DNA from: Cylindrospermum stagnale PCC 7417
GTDB lineage: Bacteria > Cyanobacteriota > Cyanobacteriia > Cyanobacteriales > Nostocaceae
Direction of reading: 5' to 3'
Assembly: GCF_000317535.1 (NCBI RefSeq)
Contig: NC_019757.1
Span: forward strand, 2,434,501 to 2,498,500
DNA length: 64,000 nt
Of the stretch, positions 17,760-26,377 are shown one piece after another. The position numbers and the translations under genes are program-made. How positions within the stretch are numbered: position 1 is the first letter of the stretch; each line of letters opens with the position of its first letter. Below the pieces are notes generated by a model that saw only the letters and a program-made list of their open reading frames with translations, had not been told where the DNA came from and did not search any database.

Positions 17760-18143
17760 AAAATCAAGCAAAACTGTTGATGCGGCTAGAACGAGTTGTT
17801 GAGTAATGGTAGTGCAGCAACAGCAGTGAGAGTGTCCATCTTGGGAAGATATGAAGGTCTGGCGATGAAAAGTTATGCTGGGCAAAGATAAGACAGTACC
17901 CAGTTCATAGTTAGATGAGATGCGATGGGTTTGGGGAATCCTGGACAAAACTGGACAAAAGAGCTAAAAATTTATTCGCTACGCTAGTAAACCCTGTCCG
18001 GTAGGGACTGCGCCCCAGCGTAGGTGATGGGCGCTGTTCGCGATGGTGCATTGCATTTTTGTGGTTGTCAACACCGATTTTGGCGAATCTCTGTTTGTGA
18101 TGAACTCTATAATTGCCATAGTCCAAGCTACTAACTCGAAACT
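17760..18143. other. intergenic with dispersed repeat
   Basis: This 384-base stretch holds no gene that I can support. Around 17978-18050 it has GC-richer, partly self-complementary DNA (CGCTACGCTAG..., GGTAGGGACTGCGCCCC) of the dispersed-repeat kind seen elsewhere in the window. It is also the upstream region of both the anchored hypothetical gene (minus) and the GIY-YIG-like gene (plus). Confidence 0.4.
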
Positions 18144-18386
18144 ATGGCTTCTGGGATTTATGCAGTTGCTAACATTGGTCGTTTTCAACTCTTTGTTGGT
18201 GATGCCAGTAAGATTGAAACAACATGGCCCCAACTAATGGCAATACTCAACAACGGTACACATCCCCACGCAGCATTGCAACAAGAGTGGAACAAACAAG
18301 GTGAACAGCGCCGCTTTACATTTCATACTCGCAAAGAAATTGCAGACAATCAAAAGATTATCGGCATTGAGCAAATTGATACTTAA
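18144..18386 (+). CDS. GIY-YIG-like protein lacking the catalytic arginine
   Basis: The 80-residue product aligns by eye with the GIY-YIG nuclease fold. SGIYAVANIGRFQLFVG (residues 3-19) gives GIY and FVG in place of YIG, and the later LNNGTHPHAALQQEWNKQGEQRRFTF matches the usual helix and strand LxxGxHxNxxLQxxWNKYGExxFxF. In active enzymes an arginine follows the YIG strand by about ten residues. Here that place reads KIETTWPQ, so the essential Arg is missing. I infer a small protein with the fold but without nuclease activity, perhaps DNA binding. Its stop lies one base from the end of the convergent caspase-like gene. Confidence 0.65.
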   Translation: MASGIYAVANIGRFQLFVGDASKIETTWPQLMAILNNGTHPHAALQQEWNKQGEQRRFTFHTRKEIADNQKIIGIEQIDT

Positions 18387-18387
18387 C

Positions 18388-21300
18388 CTAGCTTCCAGGT
18401 ATAGGCTGACTGGTTTTGTTGGGATTTTCTGGTTGTGGTTGGGGCGATCGCTTCCAGACCATTAAGCCAACAACTACTATAATCAATAATGCAATCACCT
18501 TAATCACTACATCATTCACCCCAGAAGCATTTTCCCCCTGTTGATTTGCCGTAGCTGATGGAGTCCTCTGGGAATAGGGAATCGCATCTGGTGCTTGAAT
18601 AGGCAGACTGATATCCCACGGTGAGGGAAGAGCCTCTTGTGTTAGATTGAGCGGGGGATGAACAAGTGGTTGGATTGCCTTTGCCAATGCGGCTAACCCT
18701 AGTTGATGAGTAAAATAGGTGAAGTGATCGCAAGCCGCATCTGGTAGTAAGATTTTGGGACGAGGCGTTCTGTCATTACTCACACTTTTAATACTGGCTA
18801 GAGTTACAGCCATATCGTTAGGTTGCTGGAAAACTGTCAAATCTACAGCTTTACCCAACAGCCGCTGCACTAATCGCTGTATGAGACTCGATTGCCAAGC
18901 TGGCTGTATTTCTACAGCGGCTCTAACCAAGGATTTGTTACCTGCAATAATTGTATAAGGAGTCTGAGGATCGTTATGATTAGCGATCGCTTTGATCAAA
19001 TCAGAATCTGGCTGCATTTGCTCTAGAGAATAGTCCTTTGCTTCCAGAAACTCTAGTAAATCAGCCAGTACTTTCTGATTCCAAGCCATTGCCGAAAGTT
19101 GATTCAACCCTATACCCAGAGATGTCAATACCCAATCTTGCACCACTGGCCAAGAAAAACCAGCATTGGGTGTGCCTAACATCACCAAATGCTGCACAAC
19201 TTGATTACCACCTTCTTGCTCAATAAACCATCGAGACACCAAACCACCCAGAGAATGCGCCACAATATGCAACTCTTTCCCGTGGGTTGCTCCCAAACCT
19301 ACTGCGTGCAATCTCTGCCCTAAAAGTCTGGCATTTTCCTCAATAGTAGTCTGGGTAGACTCATAATCAAAAATCAGCACCAAATCATAAATTTGTTTAA
19401 TTGGCAGCAGTTCCCCATTTACCTCAATTATGGCTTGATTAACACTGGGAATCATACTTGCAGTGTCGCCAATCAGACCATGAATCAAGAGGATAATTCG
19501 CCTAGCTTCTGCAACTTGGGATTTAACTTTCTCCTGATTTTTTTCGTAGGTTATTGCATCATTTTCTCCAAGGTTGGCTACAGCTAAAATTGGATACTCA
19601 AAAGGCAATCCTCGTTTTAGGTTGGCTATTTTTACCAAGAAAATCCAAATTGAACCCTGTAAACTATGATTACTAACTATTGGTCTAGGCAACCTTTCTA
19701 TCGCTAATTCAATTTTAGCTTTTTCCGTCCTCTTACCACTTCCTAATGGTAAGAAAAACTCACCATCATAAGCAAATGGTAAAAGATATTCATTATCTGT
19801 TAAGGCTGTATTAACCAGAAATTTTAGAGGTGTTTCTGGTGTGATGACTGTGTAATCTTCTACGTCACTTAACTCCAAAGCACTCAAACCAGGATCACTA
19901 CCTCGGCTAGGAGTAAATTGCCAGAATTCATTGACACTAGGTTGTTGCCGTAAGATAGCAGGTAAAATCAGATTTCCTAAATATTTACTCGCTTGAGATA
20001 CGCTAGTTAGATTAACTTTGGCTTGCAAACTTGGATGAGGTTGCACTTCAACCACACCATTTTGTAATAACGTGCTGTGTTCAGATTGAATTGATTGAGA
20101 TGCTTGTGGACGAACAATAGTAATCGTGACTTGCTTCGTTAACCAATGATCATAATTACCACTAGCTCTCACAGATTCACAAGTATTAACAGCTTGCATT
20201 AAACGGTCAAGAGTTCCTAATTTTTCTCCTAAAAAACGAGTTACGCTTGGCGAGTTTATCCCGTCTTGCTCTAGCAAACTGGCATCAAATTCTCTAGTGC
20301 TGACAATCAGTTTAAATACATCTTTGTATTCAGTCCTTCCCAGTTGCCAATAAATATCTGGAACGATGAAGCCGATATTATCAAAACTGGTAATTGTCTC
20401 TTTAGCTGCTAGTCTAATGCTACTTTTTTGCTCAAAAAATGGAACATCTACAGTGTAGCTTTCGGAAAGATCTAATACATTACAGTAGAGAGTTTGATGG
20501 CTGTGATTAGTTAGTTTAATTTGGATAATGGGGAATTGCCACACATCATTTTCATCAGTGTACTCAACCCGTACCTCTGAGGATGCAGTCTCTAGATTTC
20601 CCGACAAGATGACAATCTCCATCTCCAGATCATTCGGTTGAATGTGACTTGTCACGGGGTTGGAGAATTGGATAATATTGTGCCAACGGGCGATATGTTC
20701 CAAACGCCGAATCACTAAAATGGCATTTTCTATTGTGTAACCGACTGGATTCGGGTATTCTGGAATTGGGTCAACTAGCGATGGGCTACGCCCCCCCGGA
20801 AGCGATCGCGCAGATGCCGGTTGTGTAATCCAATATTGACCGTTATGAGCTAACAAATGGCAATCTGCCACAAAAGCTTGGTCTATTTGACTCACAAACA
20901 AGGAAGATACAGGCGTATGTAGTGCTTGCTGGGCCAGTTTTACACCTGTAGCGTCACCCTTGATGTAAACTTTCAAAGACGGTAATGGTAGATTAGTAAC
21001 TACCGCCCAATAGGTTTCAGTTACTGATAAGCTTTCCCCAGCATTAATAATTTCTACCAGACTTTTTTGTGAAAGCACTTGCTTAACTTGCGCTTCACCT
21101 ACAGCGGCTGAGAGTTGCTGTAACTGTTCGCTGGTAGTTCCCACAGCAAAAAAAGCTAGTAAAGTATCTCCACCGTTCCCTGGTTGGGGAAGACCGTGGA
21201 GACTACCGCCATCAATTACCCAGCTTTGATCATTCTGACTATAGTTTAAAGTGAAATACTCAGGACTTTTACTAATTGCACCACCTAAGAAAGGTTTAGC

Positions 21301-22161
21301 TAGCGCTGCGATATCACTTGCTGTTACTTGCGGCGACTGATCCTTAAGCTTACTATTAACCAGAGTATGAATATTTCTGGCTAAATCTTGATACGTGATG
21401 CTGCCATTGGTGCGTTCTAAAGTTTGCAGTAAAAAGTCAGAAAAAGCGCCTCTAAATTGACCATCTTCTGTTCTGTACTCCTTTGCCAACTCATAATTTT
21501 TACAGGCAGAGAAGATAATATGCTGGCTTTGAGTCTGCTGCTTTTGGTCACGATTTGCCGTTAATAATTCATCTAACGCTGTTTGGTCATCAGCAAAAAT
21601 AAAACTGTTTAAAGGACGTTCCCGCCAGTCTATTGGAGAACGACGCACCGTTTTTTCTGGAGATAAATCGCTCGTTCCTAAACCAGAATGACAGCAGTCC
21701 AAAATTGTCAAGATATGGGGGTGCTTCTGTGCCACTTTCGAGATGAGGTAGGTTAATTCCTTATCTGCTAAGTCTCGACTATCTTCTGTACGGCTGTCAT
21801 AGCAAACTAAAGTTTTATTTAATCTGTCTGGTTCTAAATGCCAAAATTCCTCTGGTGCTCTCTCTTCGGCACCATGACCTGCATAGTAGAACAAGACTAC
21901 ATCATCACTGTCTGCATTACATAAGTGCTGCTGAAAGCCGTTGATAATTGCCTGACGGGTGGCTTGTTGATTTGTGAGTATCCACGGTTGATTGGTGGGT
22001 TCAATCAATTGCCAGCCGATATCTTTAGCGATTCGCTCCCGCAGAAATGCTGCAACTGCTTTAATATCGTTAACGCTGCCTTTTAAGGTTGGTATTAGAG
22101 GAATTGATGCCGGGTCATATTCGTCAATACCGACTAATAGTGCATAGATGTTCTTAGCCAT
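18388..22161 (-). CDS. caspase-like peptidase fused to an alpha/beta hydrolase, tail-anchored
   Basis: The 1257-residue protein begins with a C14-type caspase domain: NIYALLVGIDEYD, His96 in FYYAGHGAEE and Cys157 in LDCCHSG, the metacaspase/orthocaspase dyad. Residues 300-850 or so are beta-rich and unassigned. From about residue 885 an alpha/beta hydrolase follows, with the oxyanion strand IILLIHGLIGD and the nucleophile elbow HIVAHSLGGLVSRW near 966, as in triacylglycerol-lipase/PGAP1-like proteins. One C-terminal helix (about 1213-1235, VIALLIIVVVGLMVW) would anchor it in a membrane. The fusion joins a protease with a lipase-like enzyme, suggesting regulated cell death or proteolytic activation; that is inference. 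A dispersed repeat sits in frame at 20777-20809. The ATG at 22161 is preceded by GGGTAATT. Confidence 0.88.
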   Translation of the reverse strand: MAKNIYALLVGIDEYDPASIPLIPTLKGSVNDIKAVAAFLRERIAKDIGWQLIEPTNQPWILTNQQATRQAIINGFQQHLCNADSDDVVLFYYAGHGAEERAPEEFWHLEPDRLNKTLVCYDSRTEDSRDLADKELTYLISKVAQKHPHILTILDCCHSGLGTSDLSPEKTVRRSPIDWRERPLNSFIFADDQTALDELLTANRDQKQQTQSQHIIFSACKNYELAKEYRTEDGQFRGAFSDFLLQTLERTNGSITYQDLARNIHTLVNSKLKDQSPQVTASDIAALAKPFLGGAISKSPEYFTLNYSQNDQSWVIDGGSLHGLPQPGNGGDTLLAFFAVGTTSEQLQQLSAAVGEAQVKQVLSQKSLVEIINAGESLSVTETYWAVVTNLPLPSLKVYIKGDATGVKLAQQALHTPVSSLFVSQIDQAFVADCHLLAHNGQYWITQPASARSLPGGRSPSLVDPIPEYPNPVGYTIENAILVIRRLEHIARWHNIIQFSNPVTSHIQPNDLEMEIVILSGNLETASSEVRVEYTDENDVWQFPIIQIKLTNHSHQTLYCNVLDLSESYTVDVPFFEQKSSIRLAAKETITSFDNIGFIVPDIYWQLGRTEYKDVFKLIVSTREFDASLLEQDGINSPSVTRFLGEKLGTLDRLMQAVNTCESVRASGNYDHWLTKQVTITIVRPQASQSIQSEHSTLLQNGVVEVQPHPSLQAKVNLTSVSQASKYLGNLILPAILRQQPSVNEFWQFTPSRGSDPGLSALELSDVEDYTVITPETPLKFLVNTALTDNEYLLPFAYDGEFFLPLGSGKRTEKAKIELAIERLPRPIVSNHSLQGSIWIFLVKIANLKRGLPFEYPILAVANLGENDAITYEKNQEKVKSQVAEARRIILLIHGLIGDTASMIPSVNQAIIEVNGELLPIKQIYDLVLIFDYESTQTTIEENARLLGQRLHAVGLGATHGKELHIVAHSLGGLVSRWFIEQEGGNQVVQHLVMLGTPNAGFSWPVVQDWVLTSLGIGLNQLSAMAWNQKVLADLLEFLEAKDYSLEQMQPDSDLIKAIANHNDPQTPYTIIAGNKSLVRAAVEIQPAWQSSLIQRLVQRLLGKAVDLTVFQQPNDMAVTLASIKSVSNDRTPRPKILLPDAACDHFTYFTHQLGLAALAKAIQPLVHPPLNLTQEALPSPWDISLPIQAPDAIPYSQRTPSATANQQGENASGVNDVVIKVIALLIIVVVGLMVWKRSPQPQPENPNKTSQPIPGS
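20777..20809 (-). repeat. small dispersed repeat inserted in frame in the caspase-like gene
   Basis: On the minus strand the segment starts GCGATCGCTTCC and ends GGGGCGTAGCCCATCGCT. Those last 18 bases match 13203-13220 of the STAND gene. It encodes RSLPGGRSPSL in a linker between ITQPASA and VDPIPEYPN, so the reading frame is kept. Confidence 0.6.
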
Positions 22162-22521
22162 AATTACCCTATTTTTTTTAACTTTTTTGACTGTTGCTAA
22201 TGGCTGTTTTCATTAAAAAATCAATTAACAATTAGAACTTTTAAAGATGCTAATTTGCTTTTCAATACTGGAGTATTCTAGCATTTTGCTCAAGGGGGAA
22301 TTTACCTAGTTTTTTCCACAATAATGGCTATTTCCCAAGACCATGCAGTATAAAAACACGCATCAATTCCATAAATTGAGAACCCTACTAAGCAGTTTAA
22401 GTCCGGGGAAATTGATTGTGGGGAAAGGCAAATTGCCCACCCTCTCCATTATGTCACGGTTTTAGGTAGTATAATACACCAGCATTTGCTATGATTCGCT
22501 TAGTTTAAATTTGGTCTCAAA
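22162..22521. other. intergenic, divergent promoters
   Basis: This 360-base gap separates the divergent caspase-like and DUF1400 hydrolase genes. Apart from a small palindrome (GGCAAATTGCC around 22428) I see no recognisable site. Promoters for both genes are expected here. Confidence 0.35.
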
Positions 22522-24216
22522 ATGTTGAACAAGGGAAAAGGTCGAAATCTCCAGCTAGTTGCAGGTTTCTTTTGCACATCGGGCAAAGCCCTTACCCTAA
22601 CTATTGCTCTAATGCAATTTTTTGGGGCAAATACCTCCGCACAAGCGGCTGAGACGATTGTTGTGCGTATTGGACTCTTAGAAGAATCCATTTCCCTTGC
22701 GGAGTTGCAAAAGGCTGCGGATACTGGAGTAGTTCCTCCGAGTTTAAAACCTTTTACCCAGCGATTATCAGAACAACAACGCCGCTTTTTTTTGGGGGGG
22801 CTAAAAATGCCCGTACCTATAAATGTTGTCAGCATTAATAGGTTACTTAATACCCAGTTGGGCACAACCATTCTTAACGATGTCTCGACGGCGATAGTCC
22901 GCAAAGACAAAGCTGGACTACAAGCATTAAGAGCAGGATTTGTCTTAGGCTCTACCGCTCCCCAGGGACTTTCTGTACTCAGTTTTATTGCGGCTTATCC
23001 TAGTAAATACTTGACAATTAATTTGCCCCAGGCATTAATAGTTGCAGGCGGTTTAAATACTTCTTTTTGGCGCACTCAGCAATTTATGCTGGCGATCGCA
23101 CCCCGACTCGACCCCAGACAGCCGCAAATGGCTTTCTCCTTTGATCCCAGCCAAGAAGGCAGCGCTCAAGTACAAGAACTTAACTTGAAGTTGAATGACC
23201 CTCTGCGGGTTCGCAGTATTCCTGTTGATGTTTATTGGTCAACTGCGGCAACTCTTGAGAAACCTGTAATTGTCTTGTCTCACGGCTTGGGTTCAATTCG
23301 CACTGACTTACGCTACCTGGCAGAACATTTAGCTTCTCACGGTTATATAGTTGCAGCTTTAGAACATCCTGGTAGTAATGCGATAAATACCAACTCTGCA
23401 ATCCTTGGCAAAAATAGTATCCTCAAGCCTCAGGAGTTTTTGGAACGTCCTAGAGATGTTAGTTTTGTCCTTGATGAACTAGAAAAGCTGAACCAAACTG
23501 CTAATAATCCACTGCAAGGTAAGCTAGCAACCAATAAAGCGATGGTTATTGGTTATTCTTTCGGTGGTGCTACAGCTTTATCACTTGCTGGGGCTGAGTT
23601 ACAACTGGGGGGACTCAAACAACGCTGCCAAAATAAAATCAATGTGTTGAGTCTGGGTGAAGGTATCCAGTGTCTTGCTCAAGGATTACCAGAAAACAGC
23701 TATCAACTGCGGGATGCTAGGATCAAACAAGCGATCGCACTCAGTCCCACAACTTCTTTGTTATTTGGCGAAACTGGTTTAAGCAAAGTACAAATCCCAA
23801 CTTTAGTGTTAGCAAGTTCCGCGGATAAAACCACCCCAGCTTTAACAGAACAGATTATCGGATTTACCAAAATTCCATCTCCTAAATGGCTGGTTGGTGT
23901 TCTTGGCGGCACACATTTGAGTGTGAAAGACCCCAGCACCACTTTAGATCAAAAGGAAAAATTGAATACACCGTTTAGTGGTGGTGAAGTTGTGGGTGAT
24001 CAAGCAACTGATGTTCGCAAATTGGTGAACGTTGTAGCTTTGGCATTTGCTGCACAGATGACACCTGAAGCCAGTAAATATGCTGCTTTTCTCACCTCAG
24101 ATTATGCTCAGTTTGCCTCAACCCAGGCTTTCCCATTCCGCTTAGTGACAGAGATTCCGCCTGATGCTATGGGATTAATAAACGAATTTGGCGGGAATCA
24201 AGTAAGTCAACCATAA
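22522..24216 (+). CDS. exported alpha/beta hydrolase with DUF1400 N-terminal domain
   Basis: The 564-residue product has a signal peptide (about 1-43, ending SAQAAE). The next 160 residues match the cyanobacterial DUF1400 region (ISLAELQKAADTG, RRFFLGGLKMPVPINVVSINRLLNTQLGTTIL). The second half is a hydrolase of the platelet-activating-factor acetylhydrolase/dienelactone type: VIVLSHGLGSIRTDLRYLAEHLASHGYIV, the nucleophile elbow VIGYSFGGATAL and a late HLSVKD histidine. It probably acts on an ester in the periplasm or cell wall. The substrate is unknown. The gene is monocistronic and divergent from the caspase-like gene. Confidence 0.85.
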   Translation: MLNKGKGRNLQLVAGFFCTSGKALTLTIALMQFFGANTSAQAAETIVVRIGLLEESISLAELQKAADTGVVPPSLKPFTQRLSEQQRRFFLGGLKMPVPINVVSINRLLNTQLGTTILNDVSTAIVRKDKAGLQALRAGFVLGSTAPQGLSVLSFIAAYPSKYLTINLPQALIVAGGLNTSFWRTQQFMLAIAPRLDPRQPQMAFSFDPSQEGSAQVQELNLKLNDPLRVRSIPVDVYWSTAATLEKPVIVLSHGLGSIRTDLRYLAEHLASHGYIVAALEHPGSNAINTNSAILGKNSILKPQEFLERPRDVSFVLDELEKLNQTANNPLQGKLATNKAMVIGYSFGGATALSLAGAELQLGGLKQRCQNKINVLSLGEGIQCLAQGLPENSYQLRDARIKQAIALSPTTSLLFGETGLSKVQIPTLVLASSADKTTPALTEQIIGFTKIPSPKWLVGVLGGTHLSVKDPSTTLDQKEKLNTPFSGGEVVGDQATDVRKLVNVVALAFAAQMTPEASKYAAFLTSDYAQFASTQAFPFRLVTEIPPDAMGLINEFGGNQVSQP

Positions 24217-24254
24217 AAATTTTTTCATTTAGATAAATTTTTGCTGATGAAAAA

Positions 24255-24278
24255 GGGCTTGGAAGGGAAACCAAGCCC
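24255..24278 (+). terminator. hairpin after the DUF1400 hydrolase gene
   Basis: GGGCTTGG (24255-24262) pairs with CCAAGCCC (24271-24278) around an 8-base loop, 39 bases after the stop. No T-run follows. Confidence 0.5.
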
Positions 24279-24530
24279 GAACTTCACTCAGGGTAAAATT
24301 ATTATTTAGTTTAAATACTTTCGGTAACTAAAACATCTTTCTTGGGGAGGATGCACAGTATTCTTGCTTATAGGGTGTTTTAAAAGTATTGGGCGAATAT
24401 AATTCTGAGCAGTCTTATTCAGTGTTGGATAACAGGGATGATGATCATGGTTAGCTTTCTTGGTGCGAGTGAATATCTATGTACACAAAGTCTTGCGGTC
24501 ACTCAACAAAACCCTACGGAGGTAGATAAA

Positions 24531-24794
24531 ATGACTGGTAAAACTTCTCCAGTCAGTGCAACACATCCCAGTCAAATTTTGTTTGAAGATCGAGTGGATG
24601 ATCGACAATGGACTAAGCAGGCTGACGAAGTTCCTCAAACAATAGCTTGGGTTAATGTAGAGGGTGTATGGCATTGTGTAACTCGGATTGAGATTACAGG
24701 AACAGTTGAAAAACGCCGCATCACCAAATACGGGCAAGACGGTGATTTTTTGGAAACGACTATCCAATCTCCTCCTCCCCGACCTCGACCCTGA
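24531..24794 (+). CDS. small conserved-looking hypothetical protein
   Basis: GGAGGT at 24518-24523 lies 7 bases ahead of the ATG at 24531, which fixes the start. The frame is open further up to 24438 but that part lacks a good initiation site. The 87-residue product has no export signal. It contains DRVDDRQWTKQADEV, a compact strand-rich stretch (TIAWVNVEGVWHCVTRIEITGTVEKRRITKYGQDGDFLETTI) and a proline-arginine tail. I do not recognise a family. It lies alone between the DUF1400 hydrolase and murD. Confidence 0.6.
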   Translation: MTGKTSPVSATHPSQILFEDRVDDRQWTKQADEVPQTIAWVNVEGVWHCVTRIEITGTVEKRRITKYGQDGDFLETTIQSPPPRPRP

Positions 24795-24920
24795 CCAGGT
24801 TATTTATCTGAGTTTATACTTCATACCGAAAAAGATTTTAAACCCCGATGAAAACTCAGATTTATCCTATATTGATGATGAGAGTTTACTACCTCATCCA
24901 ATAGCAGTATGGGATGCTTT

Positions 24921-26291
24921 TCAGGTTTTTGCCCAATCAAGGCACAATTGGCGGAAATCGTCGCCCCGCACTTCAAAATTCGGGTATTGGTCAAAACTCG
25001 CACAAGCTGGAGATAGCAATACTACAGGCGCTTGATATTGTTTGGCTAATTCCGCCGATTTGGGAATTGCCTGAGACATGGTTTCTACAATTTCATAATT
25101 ACTATATCCCACTTCTTGCAGGCGTTGGGCAAATGCAGGTGCAGCATTACCAATTAGTAAAACAGCAGCGGCTTTGGCTTGAATTTTTGCTAACCAGCCA
25201 GTATCATCACCAGGTTTAGCTTCACCACCGGCAATCAAAATTGCCGGACTTTTCACAGATGCTAAACCTACTTCGGCTGCATCGTAGTTGGTAGCTTTGC
25301 TGTCGTTAATAAAATCAATATTTTCCCAAGTGCAGATATGTTCTAAACGATGGGGAACGCCAGGGAATTCACTAATTGCACGGGTAATAGAATCGCTATC
25401 AATTCCTGCCAATCTGGCTGCGGCTACGGACATCAAAAGGTTTTGCTGATTATGTTCTCCCACCATTCGCAAAGCAGACACTTGCACAATCGGTTTTGGT
25501 GGAGTTTCAGCATTTAACTTTTCTATCACCCAGCCATCTTCTATGTAAAAACCTTTTTCGCCAATTAGGAAATCTTTGCCTTTGACGCTTGTCCAAAAAG
25601 CATCGGGCCAATGATTTAAACCTAACTTGCTCAAGTAAGTATCGTCTCCATTGAAAATTTGCAGTTGAGACTGATGTAAAAGCTTGGCTTTAATATTGTA
25701 GTAGTTTTCTAAAGTCTGATGACGCGCCAAATGATCTGGTGTGAAAGTCGTCCAAATACCAATGCGGGGTGCGAGGGTGACAGAAGATTCTATTTGATAG
25801 CTGCTAATTTCTCCAATTACCCAATTGGGAGGTTTTGCGGCTAGGGCGACTTCACAGGCAGCATAACCAATGTTGCCACAGGCGGGGGCATTTAATCCGG
25901 CTGTTTGAAAGATGGCGGCTGTTAAGGCGGTGGTGGTAGTTTTACCGTTAGTGCCGGTGATTGCTACCCAAGGTATGGTTTGCAAATGTCGCCAAGCCAG
26001 TTCCATTTCGCCGATGGTTTCTATGCCTAAATCTCTGGCTTTAACTAATAGGGGAATATCCCAAGGTACTCCAGGACTGACAACTATTAATTGGGGTAAA
26101 TCAGGACTATTTAAATCTGGAGAATATCCCAATTTAACGGTGATTTGTTCAGCTGCAAGTTCTTGTTGTTGTTGCAGGAGGGTTTCGGAGGTGTGGCGAT
26201 CGCAAATTTCCACCTCCCAACCTTCCCGTTTCAACAATCTTGCCGCACCAACTCCGGACTTTCCCAATCCAATAACGCGAGCTTCTGGCAT
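24921..26291 (-). CDS. murD: UDP-N-acetylmuramoyl-L-alanine:D-glutamate ligase
   Basis: The 456-residue cytosolic Mur ligase adds D-glutamate to UDP-MurNAc-L-Ala in peptidoglycan synthesis. It shows the N-terminal nucleotide fold ([16 protein letters not shown], residues 5-20), the ATP-binding [11 protein letters not shown] (about 113-123), the central [10 protein letters not shown]-like segment ([22 protein letters not shown]) and the C-terminal [24 protein letters not shown] and [21 protein letters not shown] motifs. Length is as expected. It precedes no clear partner on the minus strand: glyS upstream is separated by 86 bases and could be cotranscribed with it. Confidence 0.95.
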   Translation of the reverse strand: MPEARVIGLGKSGVGAARLLKREGWEVEICDRHTSETLLQQQQELAAEQITVKLGYSPDLNSPDLPQLIVVSPGVPWDIPLLVKARDLGIETIGEMELAWRHLQTIPWVAITGTNGKTTTTALTAAIFQTAGLNAPACGNIGYAACEVALAAKPPNWVIGEISSYQIESSVTLAPRIGIWTTFTPDHLARHQTLENYYNIKAKLLHQSQLQIFNGDDTYLSKLGLNHWPDAFWTSVKGKDFLIGEKGFYIEDGWVIEKLNAETPPKPIVQVSALRMVGEHNQQNLLMSVAAARLAGIDSDSITRAISEFPGVPHRLEHICTWENIDFINDSKATNYDAAEVGLASVKSPAILIAGGEAKPGDDTGWLAKIQAKAAAVLLIGNAAPAFAQRLQEVGYSNYEIVETMSQAIPKSAELAKQYQAPVVLLSPACASFDQYPNFEVRGDDFRQLCLDWAKT

Positions 26292-26377
26292 AGACTGTGC
26301 AATAGATATCCCTGGTTAAGCACTCCCTATGTTAACGTTAATCCAGCAAAAATTACACCTATTTTTGTTGTCTTAGG

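Noticed and set aside
24688-25035. Plus-strand frames overlapping the end of murD
   Set aside because: They overlap a certain gene on the other strand and have no motif or ribosome site.
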